From positions 124,001 through 188,000 of the forward strand of contig JAIVFJ010000100.1 in the NCBI GenBank assembly GCA_025765615.1: a stretch of DNA of 64,000 bases, in the 5' to 3' direction. Each line of letters opens with the position of its first letter. Positions within the stretch are counted from its first letter, which is position 1. This document shows, one piece after another, positions 25,938 to 38,081 of this stretch. The translations under genes were made by a program, and so were the position numbers. This DNA is from Zopfochytrium polystomum. Taxonomy: Eukaryota > Chytridiomycota > Chytridiomycetes > Chytridiales > Chytridiaceae. Under the pieces are notes generated by a model. It had not been told where the DNA came from. It worked only from the letters and a program-made list of their open reading frames with translations, and searched no databases.

Positions 25938-27071
25938 CGTTCGCTTTCTTGCTTGAAGGAGCGAAGAAAAAGGCTCAATCTTGACGATGGAGGTCAAGGG
26001 CAGCAAAGTCTTAGTGGCAATATAACAATACAAGGAAGCACACACGCTCTAAGGTGGGAATGAGAGGGCAACTTCATGGCACCAACCAGTTTTTTAAAGA
26101 GATGGGCGACCGACTGATGTTTCCAGAGTGAACGATCTCTGGCGATGGGAGGAAGACGTGCCCTTTTTATATATGAATTTGCACGAATTGCAAAAAGTCT
26201 CCGGTGCCTCAAATTTTGAGGACGCTTGGGCCACTTGCACTTCGCGATGCCAAGTGCAAGTCCCACAAGGCAGGCAAGTCAACCCAAAATTCTGTCTGCC
26301 CAAATTCTAACAGGTTGGACCACCAGAGCTGTTCGCCAAATAGAAAATCTTCCTTTTTCCCATCGCCATCAAGCCAACGCAGTTGAGGCCCATTCGAAGA
26401 AAATAGACGGTCATCGGACCGTTTCCAAAAATAAGACTCGTCAAATTTCGACAGGCTGCCAGCACAGGAAGCTGAGTCAGCGGCAGCAGGCCCGAGACCG
26501 CGAAACCGTGACTTGCGAGTGCTCATTTGGTGAAGTTTCACGCAATGTTCGAATGAATGGGCCGACGATAGGATTGAGCGGGTGCTGTGACGGATCGTGT
26601 CGTGTTGACCGATTTGTTGTTATCCTTGGTAATGCGTCCGGTTGGTTTTCAACTCGAAAGCCCCGGGCCGCAGATGGCGATGCGAATGATCCGTTTGGGC
26701 GGCAGGAGTGCGTGCAACCTCTTCCGGTTCCTCCATGTGGCAGCATTGTGCTTTGTATGATATTGCTTCTCCAGGCCAGGTTTGGTGCGGATCTGGGCAG
26801 TGGTTGTGGTGGGGGATGATGTGACGAATTGTGGGATTGCGGTGGCGGAAGGAGGCAGTTTTTACAATGGCTTTGTCCTCCCACCAACGCGATTCAAAAT
26901 TTCCCAAATGTTTTACCGTCGGACTGCCATTTTGCATGATATCTCCTACCCTTTTACCGCGATCTTCATTTCAAATTGATCGTTTTAGCTTTAGCAATTG
27001 GATAACACTTTTCCATCGTTAACCGTATAAGATTGGGAAGTGGGGTCCTGCCATCTCAAACAAAATAAACA

Positions 27072-27102
<31 letters not shown>

Positions 27103-27450
27103 TGATTACCCGTTTTCTGATTTCGTCGATTTCCTCAAGCCGCTGCTTGTAGTTTCCTTTGCGCATGCTGGTTAAGCATTCCTTGGACTTCCCCCAACCC
27201 CAACCCCAAGGGCGAGATCTAGAGAGAAAGAGATAGTGTGTGTGTGTGAGAGGGAGCACGCGGGCGGAGTGAAAAGGTACAGACACGATTGAAAAAACAA
27301 ATAAAACTGTAAAAAGCCCGAAACTATATTCCACAACCACCGAAAAGGAAGAAGAAACCAACAACCCACACACAACAAACACACCGCGTCGCATGCGCGA
27401 CGAGCGCCGCAAACGACCTCCTTCGAGCGCGCGCGCCCGCCCTAAAACTC
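25938..27450. other. Intergenic between G-domain gene and VPS18
   Basis: This should contain the promoter of the minus-strand G-domain gene and the 3' flank of VPS18. An A-run of about 23 bases lies at 27070-27092, and a GT/GA-rich tract near 27235-27250. A small minus-strand open segment at about 27110-27180 has a helix-like charged composition but no partner exon. Nothing else was recognised. Confidence 0.5.
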
Positions 27451-27967
27451 CTAGAGCGCAAACTTGTCCATCTCGTCGGCGTCTCGGGCGTCTTGTATTG
27501 GTTTGGTCGCGGGGGGTAGGGGAGGGGGTAGATGATGCCCGATTTGCAGCCCCGTTAGCCGGTACTTCCAGCACAAGCACACTGACACACACACCCACAC
27601 TCCCACACTCCCCCACACACACCCCCACACACCCACACTCACTCACAAAAACAAACAAAAACAGCCCCCCCCAAAACAAAAAACAACAAAAAACTCACCA
27701 ACAAACGGCTTGGTGACCGACCGGATCATCATGTCGCCGCAAAACAGGCACTCGGCCGAAATCAGGTCGTCCAGCTCCGCCTTGGCCTCGGCCTGCTTGG
27801 CGCGGTACGGCGCCGACTGCGGCGGCGCGAGCGCGTCCCGACGAAGCGACGCCGCGAGATCTGTTATGCGGCGACGCTTGGAGGGGGTCGACGCGTCGGC
27901 GACCTTGTTGGGTTTTGGTTTTTTTTTTTTTTGGTTTTTGTGCGTTGGGTGGAGTCGGCGGCGGGCA

Positions 27968-28001
<34 letters not shown>

Positions 28002-31000
28002 GCTGAAACAACGCAACCTCACACACATACACACAGACTCAAAAACACACACCTCGCGGATCAGGCAGTCCCCGTGGAACACGTGGTGGCACGGAAACAC
28101 GTAAAACTGCCGCGTCAGCAGCGTGTGCGAGCAGATGCAGCACTTTTCCGTCATTGGCACGACCGAGTATCTTTTTTTGTATTGGGTTGGGTTGGATGGG
28201 AGGGATTTTTTGCAAAGAAACTTTTAACACTTTGCAACAGCCGGCGGGCAAAAATAATAACTCTTTTCACCTCGTCTTCAGCTCGCGCAGGTCCACCCGA
28301 ATGTTCTCGGCGCTCTTGGTCGCCTCGTTCATGTCCTGCGTGAGCTCCGCCAACCGCTCCTTGTACCCCGTCAACGCGTTCGACAGCTCGTCCTTGAACT
28401 CGGCGATGTGCACAAAGTCCGGGAAGAAGGGCAGTATGTCTTCAAACTTGAGGAGCTCGCAGTTTTGGATGAAGCTCATTGCTCTATTTTTGAAAGGGGG
28501 GTTGGGGGGTTTATGAGAAGGTGGAAGTCAATGCTTGTTTGGGTCCAGTTAGCATAAAACAAAGCGTACTGCTTAATGTCGTTCTTCTCTTCGACAATGC
28601 TGCGAGCTATCCGAAGCCACAGCCGTTTCCGCAAAGTGTCGTCGTCGGTCGGCTTGTCGGCTTGAATCTGCGCCAGCTCGAAATCGCGAAGCTGAAATTA
28701 AGCAGAGGGGGGGGTGATGAGAATCCAAAAAAACACGAGCAAAAAAATCGACAAAAGAAGGGGAAAGTCACCCGAAGAGCCAATTCGACGGCTTGCTCGT
28801 GCATTCCCATGATCGAGTATATGACGATACAAGACTGGGTGAGGCCTTCGCGCAGGCACAGCCGCAACGCGTACCGCGGGTCGAAATATGGGTCTTCGCG
28901 CTACAAATGGATTAGTGTCGTCCCTCAAGAAAAACATTACAAAGAAAAGACCAAAAATTAAACCATGCACCTGCGACGACAGGAACCGAAGGAGAGTCTC
29001 TTCCTTGTCGCTTTTAGCGTAGGTCACAAAGAGAGAGACAATGTAGTTGTGCACCACCGGGTCGGTGTTTTGAAAGATTTCCACAACGTGGAGGAGGTAT
29101 CGAATGACGGGGCTCTGGGAATGGGTTCCCTCGTGTCAGGTCTGCAGAGCTAGGCTGGCCAACCAAAAACCAAGCGGTTCATTCTCACCATTGTCAACCC
29201 GCGGGTATTCTTGATTGCTTCGTATTTCATCATGGCGGGGATCAGAGCGCGCGGGTTGAGGTTCGAACTCCGCGTCCAAAGCGTCACGGTCTCCTCTGGG
29301 CTGTTTTCCAGCAAAACAGAGGCGTATTTGTAGTAAAGGTCGAGCGTGCCCTGCAAGCGCCGTGTCATATTTTAGAGTTCATAGTGGAATAATCGAATCT
29401 AAAATGAGCTCGAAACACAATACCGATTGACTCAAAACAGTCAAGGCAGACCCCCATTTCCGCTCCTGGATCCAGTAGCCGACGACAGAGTCCTTGTCGC
29501 CTACCAGCTCGGCCAAAAATAAAAAGTCGGTCATTCGACCGTGGCTCGACAAGAGCTTGTAGATTCCGGGAATATCCAGCTTATCCTGTTTCGTTCGCCG
29601 TAAGTCAAAGCACTGTGATTATTGTTGACCCTTCTGCCCCCTTTACCTTGTACTGCCGGAGGAATTGATAGAATTCCTGTTTCGTCGTCGATGAAGTCGA
29701 TCCGGCAGACTCTTCATTGTTCAAAAGGTTGACGAAAATCTCGACCAACCACATCGATATTGTGAATATCTGGACTTGGCTCTATAAAACAAAAACACGG
29801 AACTTTGTATGAGACGACGAATCACACCGGCAAGGAGTGGAGCCCGACTCCGACTCACCGTCTTTGACAGCTTTCCCAACTTTTTCATCAGGAAAACGCG
29901 TAAAGACTCGACGTCGCCCGAGTCGATGAGCCGAAGCACAACGTCTTCGAACCCGACCGACTGAGACTGAGCAAAGCAGTCCGCCGCCTGTTGGTACATC
30001 TTCTCTGAAAAATAGTGCTCGCCCTGCTTGGTCACGATCTTGTCCCGCTGCTTGTCGGTTTTCGCGTAGGACCGGGCTTTCTCAAAGTTGGACTTTTCCA
30101 GGTAAAAGCGCCAGAGACCGCGGTCCTCGTCCGTCACGATGAGCTCGTATAGAACGTTTGTCGTAAAGATCCAGTACGTTTGCTTCGTGTCGTCGCTGAC
30201 CTAAGCGTCACAGGGAAAGTGTTGATTGACACGATCAGCGCATAAAGGCACACTAACCATCCCAAGAATTTTTTCATTGTAGTCCTGTGTTCGAGCAGAG
30301 CATGGTTAGCGACATTTTTTTTTGGTCATGCTTGCTACTCTTACCAAAGGAATGCGTTCCTCGTAGACCAGGTCGCCAGTGAGCTCCGACACTGCTCTCA
30401 CACAGTTTTCGTAGAGGAGAAGATAATGAAACCCGGTTTGAGCCAGTTGCAGTGGAACAGCCGTAGCCCCTCTGACTGTCGGAAATCTTTTTGAATTTGA
30501 AGTGAGTGGAAACAGCGCATTTTCGGAATCAAACTTACGGAAGCAGCATCGGGCTTGGCAATACCGCATCAACCGTGGTTGGCCGCTCCATGTTGAGAGC
30601 GCCGTGGTAAATGCCAGGGGCTGGTTGCGCATACATTGTAGAGGGAGCACAATGATTGTAAGTTCAGCTTTGACGCGCAAGGACTCTCGCTTACGCAAGG
30701 AGTGATGAACTCACTGGTAAGAAGAGCAAACTTTGAAGAAAGCATGACAGAATCAGCAATCGATCCCCACAAGCCGAGGAAGCCGGCAAGCCCGTCGTCG
30801 TCGGACAGCTCCTGGTAATCTGCGTCGCAGCGGATCAGAAACAAAAAAGCCTGGGCTCATCCAAAAATGCATCCGCGCCTACTTTGCGATGCCCCAGAGT
30901 TGTTGAACAGGCCGCCAAAGTACCCCGAGTCTGCCGGCGGCGGCTCGGAAAACGCGCCCAGAAAGTGGTACAGCCGACCCGGCGTGCTCGCGAGGACCAG

Positions 31001-32094
31001 CCGCCGCTTCGTGTTTGACGGAAAGACGCACTGAACGAGCCCCGTGATCGGCATGTCGTCCTCGAAGATCGAAAAGACCTGCTTGAAGTGCCGCTCTTCC
31101 TTTTTGAAAAACTCGTCCGACGCGCTCAACTCGGCTTCGAAAACGTGGCCCTGACGCGATCCGACGAGGAACACGCCTGTCGACGGGTCGTCCGCGAGGG
31201 ATGGCGCCCATGCGACGGATTCGACCATGACTCCCTAGTTGTGGCAGGCTTGTCGTTAGAAGGGCAGCCTTGCTGGACAGAGAAACAAGATTGCCGGTCT
31301 CCCACCCTGAATTTCGGAAGGTACCGCGGCTTCTTCCAAGACTTGTGGAGATAGTAACTGTCGCCAAGCTCTGTTGCGAGAAGCTTTCAACCCACAACTA
31401 GACGGTAAGACGACGCCGAACAGATTGACGAGAACCTTACGATGTGGCTCGCGGAGGGGTTCAAAAACACTTTGCGAACTCGATCGTTCTTCTGCTTCGG
31501 CAGCACGTCGATCTCTGAGACGGGTGGACGCCAAATGAAACAGAAAGGCCATCAGCAAGAGTGGGGAAGGAGATCGCATTTGCAATCGCATCTGCATAAA
31601 CAAAATGCGCAACGCTTTACCCTCGATCGCCTGCGACTGCCCGAGATCGATCCTCAGCAGCGTCTGCGACCGCGCGCTCGACCCGCCGCCGCCGACCGCC
31701 TCCAGCACAATCGCCAGCCAGTTGCTCGACACCGCCACGCAGATCAGCGTCCCGGGGAAGGAGAACTGCACCCGGTCCAGCGCGAACATGGGCGCCAGCG
31801 CCGTGGCGCCGTCGTCGCCGTCGTCGTCGTCGTCAGGGCCTCGCTGAGGGAAGAGGGGGTGGGGGGTGTAGATCAGCACTAGCCACCCCTCCCACCGATC
31901 AACAGGAAAAGCATTCGTGCGTTGCATCGCTTCTGTGGTGCTGCGAAAAACGAACGTACCGGCTGGCCAAGGACGCCTCCGCCGGCAGCGCCTGCGCCTG
32001 CTGCGCCGCCGAGCGACGCCCGCATGCTGCCGACGAGGGCCGCCTGCCCCGCGCCATAGGCGTCATCGACGTCTTGCTCGAACAGGAACGACAT
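27451..32094 (-). CDS. VPS18: Vacuolar sorting protein Vps18/Pep3 (20 exons)
   Basis: Twenty minus-strand exons join in phase to 991 residues: 31960-32094, 31621-31843, 31441-31514, 31306-31383, 30883-31234, 30715-30819, 30539-30620, 30345-30471, 30258-30284, 29859-30200, 29647-29781, 29424-29585, 29189-29350, 28971-29114, 28772-28900, 28570-28691, 28271-28483, 28053-28170, 27699-27903 and 27451-27491. The N-terminal beta-propeller region has SHILLATELG and GVMVESVAWAP. The Pep3/Vps18 segment has FALLTTPGIYHG, followed by a clathrin-repeat-like helical region with ADKPTDDDTLRKRLWLRIA. The end is a RING: CCICSHTLL, CHHVFHGDC and CLFCGDMM, then DEMDKFAL. Vps18 is a core subunit of the CORVET and HOPS tethering complexes on endosomes and vacuoles. 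The smallest exon is 27 nt. Length and domain order match the family. Confidence 0.93.
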
Positions 32095-32661
32095 GTCAGT
32101 CTGTCTGTTCAGACACTAGTTGGATTTTTGGCCTAAAAACGCGAGGTGCGAACCCTCCTCCCCGCTGGCCATCGGCTACTGGCGGCTGCCGCCCCCCACC
32201 CACAACAACAACTACGAATACCCGGCAGAGGAGGGAAGCAGACGGGCCAAAGGAGGGAATTTACATGAGCAAGCGAAGGTTGTTGTTTTTTCCTTTTTTT
32301 TTTTTTTTTTTTTTTTTTGGCCTTTATTCTCAGGTTCCTCAGAAAACTCCCGTCGACAAGGTGAAGTGAAACATCGAGAGTACAAAAGGGCGCCGGGGCG
32401 AGAACTCGCAAACTACTCCATCAGTAGAGGGAAGAGATAGGGAGGGGGGGAGGCGGAGGAGGGAAGACCTCCAAAAATAATACAGAGTGCGAAAGAAAAA
32501 CAGCGAGAGACAGTCATGGAAGGAAAACGAAATGAAAGAACGAAAAGGATAATGCACGGATGGTTCTGTAATAAATGAAGAGAAAGGAAGGGAAAGAAAC
32601 TGCGAACGAAAAGAGTCCGTGGGGCGCTGGTTGTTGACGGCTGGGTTCGCCGCTGTTTCCA

Positions 32662-33639
32662 CTAAAGTATGTTGCACCCTCCCTTGCTGTAGTTTTTGTT
32701 TGTTTTTTTTTTTTTTTTAAATTCAAATTTGGGCCGATTTCGTTAAGGACCGCGGGCGGGTAGGGAAGGCGGAGTGCATATACCTTTGTTTTTTAGTGAA
32801 CTGGTTCTCCGCGACAAACTCTGGCTTGTTGGGCTGTGTGATGGGATCTGGTGTTGTGGTGACGAATTGAATCATACTGACGTTTGTGGCGGTGAGTTTT
32901 GTGTGTGTGAATGGTGCTGGTTAGTAAAGCCAGCCACAGCCCCCACTCCCCAAACTTCCTCTGCTTACGCTTTGGCAGCCTCCGAGACCTTGACACGCGG
33001 CAGCTCATCTTCCAGCTTGAGCCGCTCGTTCAGTTGCAGGAGTTTCTGGAGAGATGGAGCGTTTTGAAAAGTAATGCGCGTCAGAGTCGGTGGGTCAGTT
33101 TTCGGTCGGAATGAGAGGTGGGAAATGGGAAGAGGGAGGGGGGGGAGAGAGCCGTCGACGGGTATGTCGACGAGTTCGATTTCCATCCCCCCGATCGTTG
33201 GACTTTTCTATGCGAGCTGGACAGGATCGCAACCCGAACCGCTCAATCTTATGTCGGTTGGCTGCTTTGGCGTTGGAGAACTACAGTCGGGTTAGGGGCC
33301 GGTGGGAGGGGAATTGAGGGTGGGCGAGGAGGGCGTGGGTGGTGTGCCGGAGCCGGCGGCGGCGGGGGCGTTGTGCGCCGGTTGCGTTGCGCCACCGAAA
33401 AAATCAAGCCCCGTGACACGAAGCCGCAGAGACGGCGTGTGGGGGGGTTAGGCTCGCGCGGGGTAAGGAAGAGGGGAGGAGAAACACTTCGAGAAGGCGT
33501 CGAGGGAGATGTGTCGTATGAAAGGATTCGCTCAGCAGGGCTAGTTACTGAGGGGGAGCAATCTGCACGTGGGTAGAGCCCGGCTGAATGCCGCCCTCGG
33601 ATCTGCAGCCCCCCTCACCTGGTACTTGAGTTCCGACAT
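32662..33639 (-). CDS. Heterotrimeric G-protein gamma subunit, 71 aa in four exons
   Basis: Exons 33619-33639 (MSELKYQ), 32969-33045, 32784-32876 and 32662-32686 join with matching phases to 71 residues. The central helix LNERLKLEDELPRVKVSEAA matches the conserved fungal G-gamma core (LNxRL...RVKVSEA), followed by MIQFVTTTPDP, equivalent to the SLIxFVxxTPDP segment. The protein ends SKGGCNIL, a CAAX box (CNIL) for prenylation. It would form the membrane-anchored beta-gamma dimer that relays pheromone or nutrient signals from seven-helix receptors. No exon is longer than 93 nt, so ordinary ORF scanning misses it. Fungal gamma subunits are usually 70-95 residues, so the length fits. The beta and alpha partners are not in this window. 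Confidence 0.9.
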
Positions 33640-34078
33640 GGTGCCGTTGGTTGGAGGCGGAGGAGGAGGTTCGGCGCTGAAAGGAGTCGATCCGCTGGTT
33701 CTCCACTCCCGCTTCTGCTCGCTGCTGCTGTACTACTGACGCTGCCGAGTCTACTTGATTGATTGATGCGAGCCCGAGATGATCCAGCCAGGGAAGGGAA
33801 GGCACCAGCAACGGCACGACACTCAGCGCCGGGGACCCTCGCCTTGAACTTTTTTTTTTTCTTTTAATTTCATTTCATTTCCACTTCTGCCCCCGACAAA
33901 CCGCATAAAATTGTCCACATACGAGCCAAATGAACTCAGCAGTCAGCAGCACGTACATTGCGGTCGCACCACGCCCCCCGTCCCCCTCCCGGCACCCATT
34001 TGTTCGACAGTGGAAACACCGCCGAAATGATGGATCGCTCAGCGCGAGAGCATGGTATTAATAGAAAACAGGGGCTCG

Positions 34079-35632
34079 TCAGACGGCGACACTAGCCTCC
34101 GCAGGCGAAACATTCCCAGTCGCGTCCGCCTCTCCCACGCCCTCCAGCACACCCGACACCGGCACCGCTGTTTCCGTCTCATCGTTTTCGGGTGCGCCCG
34201 CGCGCTCAGAGTCGGACAAGGGCGCGCGATGTGGTGCTGTGCCGTCCGTGTCGACAGCGACAACGACGGTCTCTTCCCGCGGCAGCGCCGCCACTTTGCT
34301 GGGATCCAGCGGCGCGGTGAAGACGAGGATGGTGGGGTATTCGACGATCGTTTTGTTTTCGAGCAACGATCGCAAGGAGGTCGTCCCGACGGTGGGAATG
34401 GGAATGTGGCATGGTGATGTCGCCTGAGCGAGCAAAGAAGGAGTGTGGAGCGAAGACGAAGATCAGAGTTTGTTTCTTCGTTGCCCCCCCGTACTGGGGA
34501 AAAAGCGAGGGGTCCAACGCTTTTACCGGGATCATTTCTTTTCGTAGGTAAAAAAAGCACTGGTCGAGGTTTCGTCCGGCAAAGTATACGGATAACTTGC
34601 TGATGTTGTCGGCGTTCTCGGGTTTCGAGATCGAGGTCACTCTGTCAACCGCCTCTTTGACCGTCAGCTTTTCGGGTATCCTGCAGTGTGACGAAAAAAA
34701 AAAAAGAAAAAAAAAAGTTGGCACGATTCCATCCGTTGGGGGAGCGTAAATGTGCCAAAACGCGGCCAGCGAGAACTGACATGTGATCGATAATAGTAAT
34801 ATTCGAGTCCGAGAAGACCCACTCCACCGTCCAGTAGATCGATTTGCTCCTAGTGGAATACCCAAGCGTTAAGCAAGTGCAGTTCGACGACCTCTCGACA
34901 GAGATCCAGCCCCCTCGCTACGCACTTGTGCTGAAAAATCGACCGATTCTCCTGATGCCGCTTCATCCCCGCCGGCATCGAGTGAAAAGCCATCCCTCGG
35001 AACCCACACTGGCGCTGCAAGATGCTCAGCCGCGTCGGCCGCTGCGGGTGCGAAGGCGGGCCCGCGATACGCCCGCCCACGCCGACGAAGCCTCGCTGGT
35101 GCGGGTGCGGTCGCCCGCCGTCGGCCGGCGCGGGGTTCGCCCGCCCGTACTTTTCGTGGAGCCGTGAGTTCTCCCGCTCCGCGTTGTCTGCAAGGCGGTG
35201 GGCGTCTTCTAGGAAGCAGTAGTCTTGATTTTTTTTTTTTTTTGTGGTCGGGTGAGTTGGATGCATGCCCCTTTGCGCTGCATGGATCTGTTTATTGCCG
35301 AAACTCACCGCTCATCATCGTCTGCTCGGAATATTGGGACATTCGCACGTGGGCCGTCCTGTCGCGGACGCCGGTGCATGGCGCATTCGCCTTATGCTGC
35401 TTTGTGCAGGCCAGGGAGCAGGACTCGGCGGAGCATCCGGGGCATCGGTACTGCATGGGAGGTGGGTAAGCAAGGCAGGGAGTGACGCAAGGGGTGTCAG
35501 GGTGCGATGATGGGGCCAGATAGTCGACCCTCCACATTGATTCCGTGGGAGATGGTTTTTCTCTACGCACGCTCGTACCTTTGCGGGGCTTTGGCGGCAG
35601 ATGGCGCAGAGCGTTGTGGATATCTTTCCCAT
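34079..35632 (-). CDS. BCD1: Box C/D snoRNP assembly factor Bcd1 (ZNHIT6-like)
   Basis: Exons 35579-35632, 35309-35450, 34926-35223, 34781-34849, 34527-34680 and 34079-34423 give 353 residues. An N-terminal zf-HIT domain spans exons 1 and 2: CAIC (residue 9), CPGC, CSLAC, then HKANAPC and the hallmark CTGVRDRTAHV. Next come DYCFLEDAHRLADN, a C-terminal core with SIYWTVEWVF and LLENKTIVEYPTILVF, and an acidic tail. Bcd1 acts in the nucleus to keep box C/D snoRNAs stable during snoRNP assembly. The start at 35632 was chosen because CAIC follows directly; an in-frame ATG at 35698 would add 22 residues. The last intron donor (GTAAAA at 34526) was picked on phase. Its upstream neighbour RPB8 is divergent. 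Confidence 0.9.
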
Positions 35633-35738
35633 GGATATCAAAAGCCAGATCGTTGGCGAAAGGACCTTGTGCGGGAATTGTCGAGATCTGGTCCACACCT
35701 ATGAGCGAGGAGGAAAAAAAAGAAAGAAGATCGCGGAC
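35633..35738. promoter_or_regulatory. Bidirectional promoter between BCD1 and RPB8
   Basis: Only about 106 bp separate the two start codons, and transcription runs outward on both sides. If the alternative BCD1 start at 35698 is used the gap shrinks to 40 bp. No clear TATA box is visible. A shared promoter for an RNA polymerase subunit and a snoRNP factor is plausible from position alone. Confidence 0.6.
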
Positions 35739-36504
35739 ATGTCACGGGTAACGCCACGCACCACAAGAGACCGTCGAGGAGCGAAACTAACCGACTTCAC
35801 CCCCCCTCACCCCCACTCCGTAGAACGAGGTGTTCACCGACATCTTTGAGGTCAACGATCTCGACCAAGACGGGAAGAAGTTTGACCGAGGTAATCGATT
35901 GCAGCAAGGGCCACTGAAATGCTTGTTACCAGCCTAACACCATCCCTGCACCAACCACCTCTCTCGACACCCGCCCCGCGCCCGCCTCGAACGAAACCCA
36001 GTCTCCCGCATCAAAGCGACCAGCGAGTCCGCCGACATGGAAATCATCCTCGACATCAACTCGGAAATCTACCCCATGCGCGTCCAGGACAAATTCACCC
36101 TCACACTCGCCCTCTCGCTCTCCCTCGACGGCGGCGCAAACGACTCGTCCGTCAAACGCGAGTCGTGGCGCGAGGTCGCCGCCAAGCGATCGCTCGCGGA
36201 CGACTACGAGTACGTCATGTTTGGGAAGGTGTACAAGTACGACGAGCGAGAGCGATCCAAGGCGTGAGTTGAGACGTGTGTTGCTCTGTTCTTTGGGGGC
36301 CGTGGGGCCGCGGGCGTGAGGTGTGGCAGCCCAGGCTTGTTGACAAAGTCCGTTTCTGACTCGCATGCCTCTCGCCTTCCACCCTTCGCTTACCGCAGTA
36401 CGGTGTACGCGTCCTTTGGTGGACTTTTGCTGTGCATGTCTGGAGATCCAGTTCAGGTCAACATTGGGCAGGAAGTGTACCTTCTTTTACGGAAGAACTC
36501 TTGA
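35739..36504 (+). CDS. RPB8: RNA polymerase I/II/III shared subunit Rpb8 (4 exons)
   Basis: Exons 35739-35747 (nine bases: Met-Ser-Arg), 35824-35890, 36002-36263 and 36399-36504 give 147 residues, the usual Rpb8 length of about 146. Landmarks are IFEVNDLDQDGKKFDRVSRI at the N-terminus, MEIILDINSEIYPMRVQDKF, YEYVMFGKVYKYD and the closing YASFGGLLLCMSGD. Rpb8 is an OB-fold subunit common to the three nuclear RNA polymerases. Phases match at each junction. The nine-base first exon depends on the ATG at 35739 and donor GTAACG; it is the only in-frame Met that fits. BCD1 starts about 100 bp away on the other strand. Confidence 0.94.
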
Positions 36505-36862
36505 AGTTCAGGGGGAAAGGGTGTTCCGGGGGCTGCAGTTTTGAAAGAGAAGCGAAGATGCAAGGATTGGCTGGTACTTGAGCGGGCACTGGGACACGAG
36601 CCGCTGAATCGTTCCCTTCGCCAGGGACTCGTATCGCCCTCTGCTCTGTTCCTCCTCCTCTTCTTTCTCTTCCTTCTCCGTCTTGTTCTCGATCTTCAAA
36701 GTCTTCTTTTTCTTGTCTGTACACAGCTACCATAATATAGGGAATGAAGGGTTAACGCCGACAAGCTGGAGTATTGGAGACTTTCGACGGCTGTTGTGTC
36801 GGAGTTTGGCCTGTTTGACAAGGCCAGCAAGGAAAGAAAGAGAGAACACTCTCACACACAGA

Positions 36863-38081
36863 ATGGGCGTCGTCTCGAACAGCGCGATGCCGGTCCTCGT
36901 CCTCGCCGCCCCCGCACAGCCGCCATCGCGGCAGCCCCGCCGCATCGATGACGATGACGACGACGATCCCACCAACGCCGGCGGTGACATGGATCTCGAC
37001 GATCCCGACGCGATCAACAACGACGACGCCGAGGACGGCGGCAGCGCCTCACTGGTCACGCCAGGCCAGACCATCACCTCCGATCCATCCTTCATGCGCG
37101 GCCACGGCACGTACCAGGAAGACCCCACCGGCGCACATCCGACCTACACCTCCCGCCGCCCCGCCGTCGCCACCGCCGCCGCATCATCCACCTCCACCAC
37201 CACCCCGTCCCTCGCCTCCCACACCCTCGTCTCCTCCGTCGCCGGCACCGTCGACCGCATCAACCGCCTGGTCTCCGTCCGCGCCCTCAAGCCGCGCTAC
37301 GCCGGCGAAATCGGGGACGTCGTCGTCGGCCGCGTCGTCGAAATCACCCAGAAGCGCTGGAAGGTTGACATCCACGCCCGCCAGGACGCCGTCCTCATGC
37401 TTGCGTCGGTTAACCTGCCCGGCGGCGAGCTCCGAAGACGGTCGGAGGAGGACGAGCTCCAGATGAGGGAGCTGCTGAGGGAGGGCGATCTGATTAGCGC
37501 GGAGATTCAGGCGTTCTTTCAGGACGGCGCGGCGTCGCTGCATACGCGCAGCTTCAAGTATGGAAAGGTGGGGCCCTACTTTGTTGTGCAAGCAAAGCGA
37601 TTAACAACAAAAAAAAAAAAAAAAAAAAAAACACACTCACACACAGCTCCGCACCGGTTCTCTCGTCACCGTCCCCTCTTACCTCATCAAACGCGCCAAA
37701 TCCCACTTCATCACCATCCCCGCCGCCGGCGTCGACGTCATCCTCGGCGTCAACGGCAACTGCTGGGTCACCCCAACCTCCGCCTCGCCCAAGCCCTCCT
37801 CGGCCGCCGTCGCCGACACCGCCGCCGCCGCCGCCGCCGTCGACGCCGCCCTCGCCGCCACCCTGTACAAGAACGAAAACGAACCGGTCGACGACGACGC
37901 GAGGACCAACCTCGCGAGGGTCGCGAACGGCATCGAGGCGCTGGCGAAGACGACTACTATGGTCACGGAGGCCGCGCTTGCGGCCGTGTTTGAGGCTGGG
38001 CTCAAGTTTGAGGTGCATAGGATTGTGGAGAAGGCGGAGGAGGTTGTGGCTGACGCGCGGTTGAGGGTCGTTGCGGGGTGA
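36863..38081 (+). CDS. RRP4: Exosome subunit Rrp4 (2 exons)
   Basis: Exons 36863-37567 and 37647-38081 give 379 residues. After an acidic, low-complexity N-terminus come VTPGQTITSDPSFMRGHGTY, the S1 domain (YAGEIGDVVVGRVVEI, RWKVDIHA, LASVNLPGGELRRRS), FKYGKLRTGSLVTVPSYLIK across the splice, and a KH-like segment with VILGVNGNCWV. Rrp4 is one of the three RNA-binding cap subunits of the nuclear and cytoplasmic exosome. The KH region is interrupted by an Ala/Asp-rich insert (about residues 283-312) absent from typical family members. The protein is longer than the usual 290-360 because of this and the N-terminal extension. The intron has a long A-run near 37610-37631. Confidence 0.93.

Noticed and set aside
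27110..27180. Possible exon with helical charged residues downstream of VPS18
   Set aside because: VPS18 ends convincingly at 27451, and the segment cannot be joined to another exon beyond about 30 residues.
27960..28050. CA-repeat tract considered as a CRISPR-like or regulatory array
   Set aside because: It is a simple dinucleotide repeat inside a VPS18 intron, with no spacer structure.
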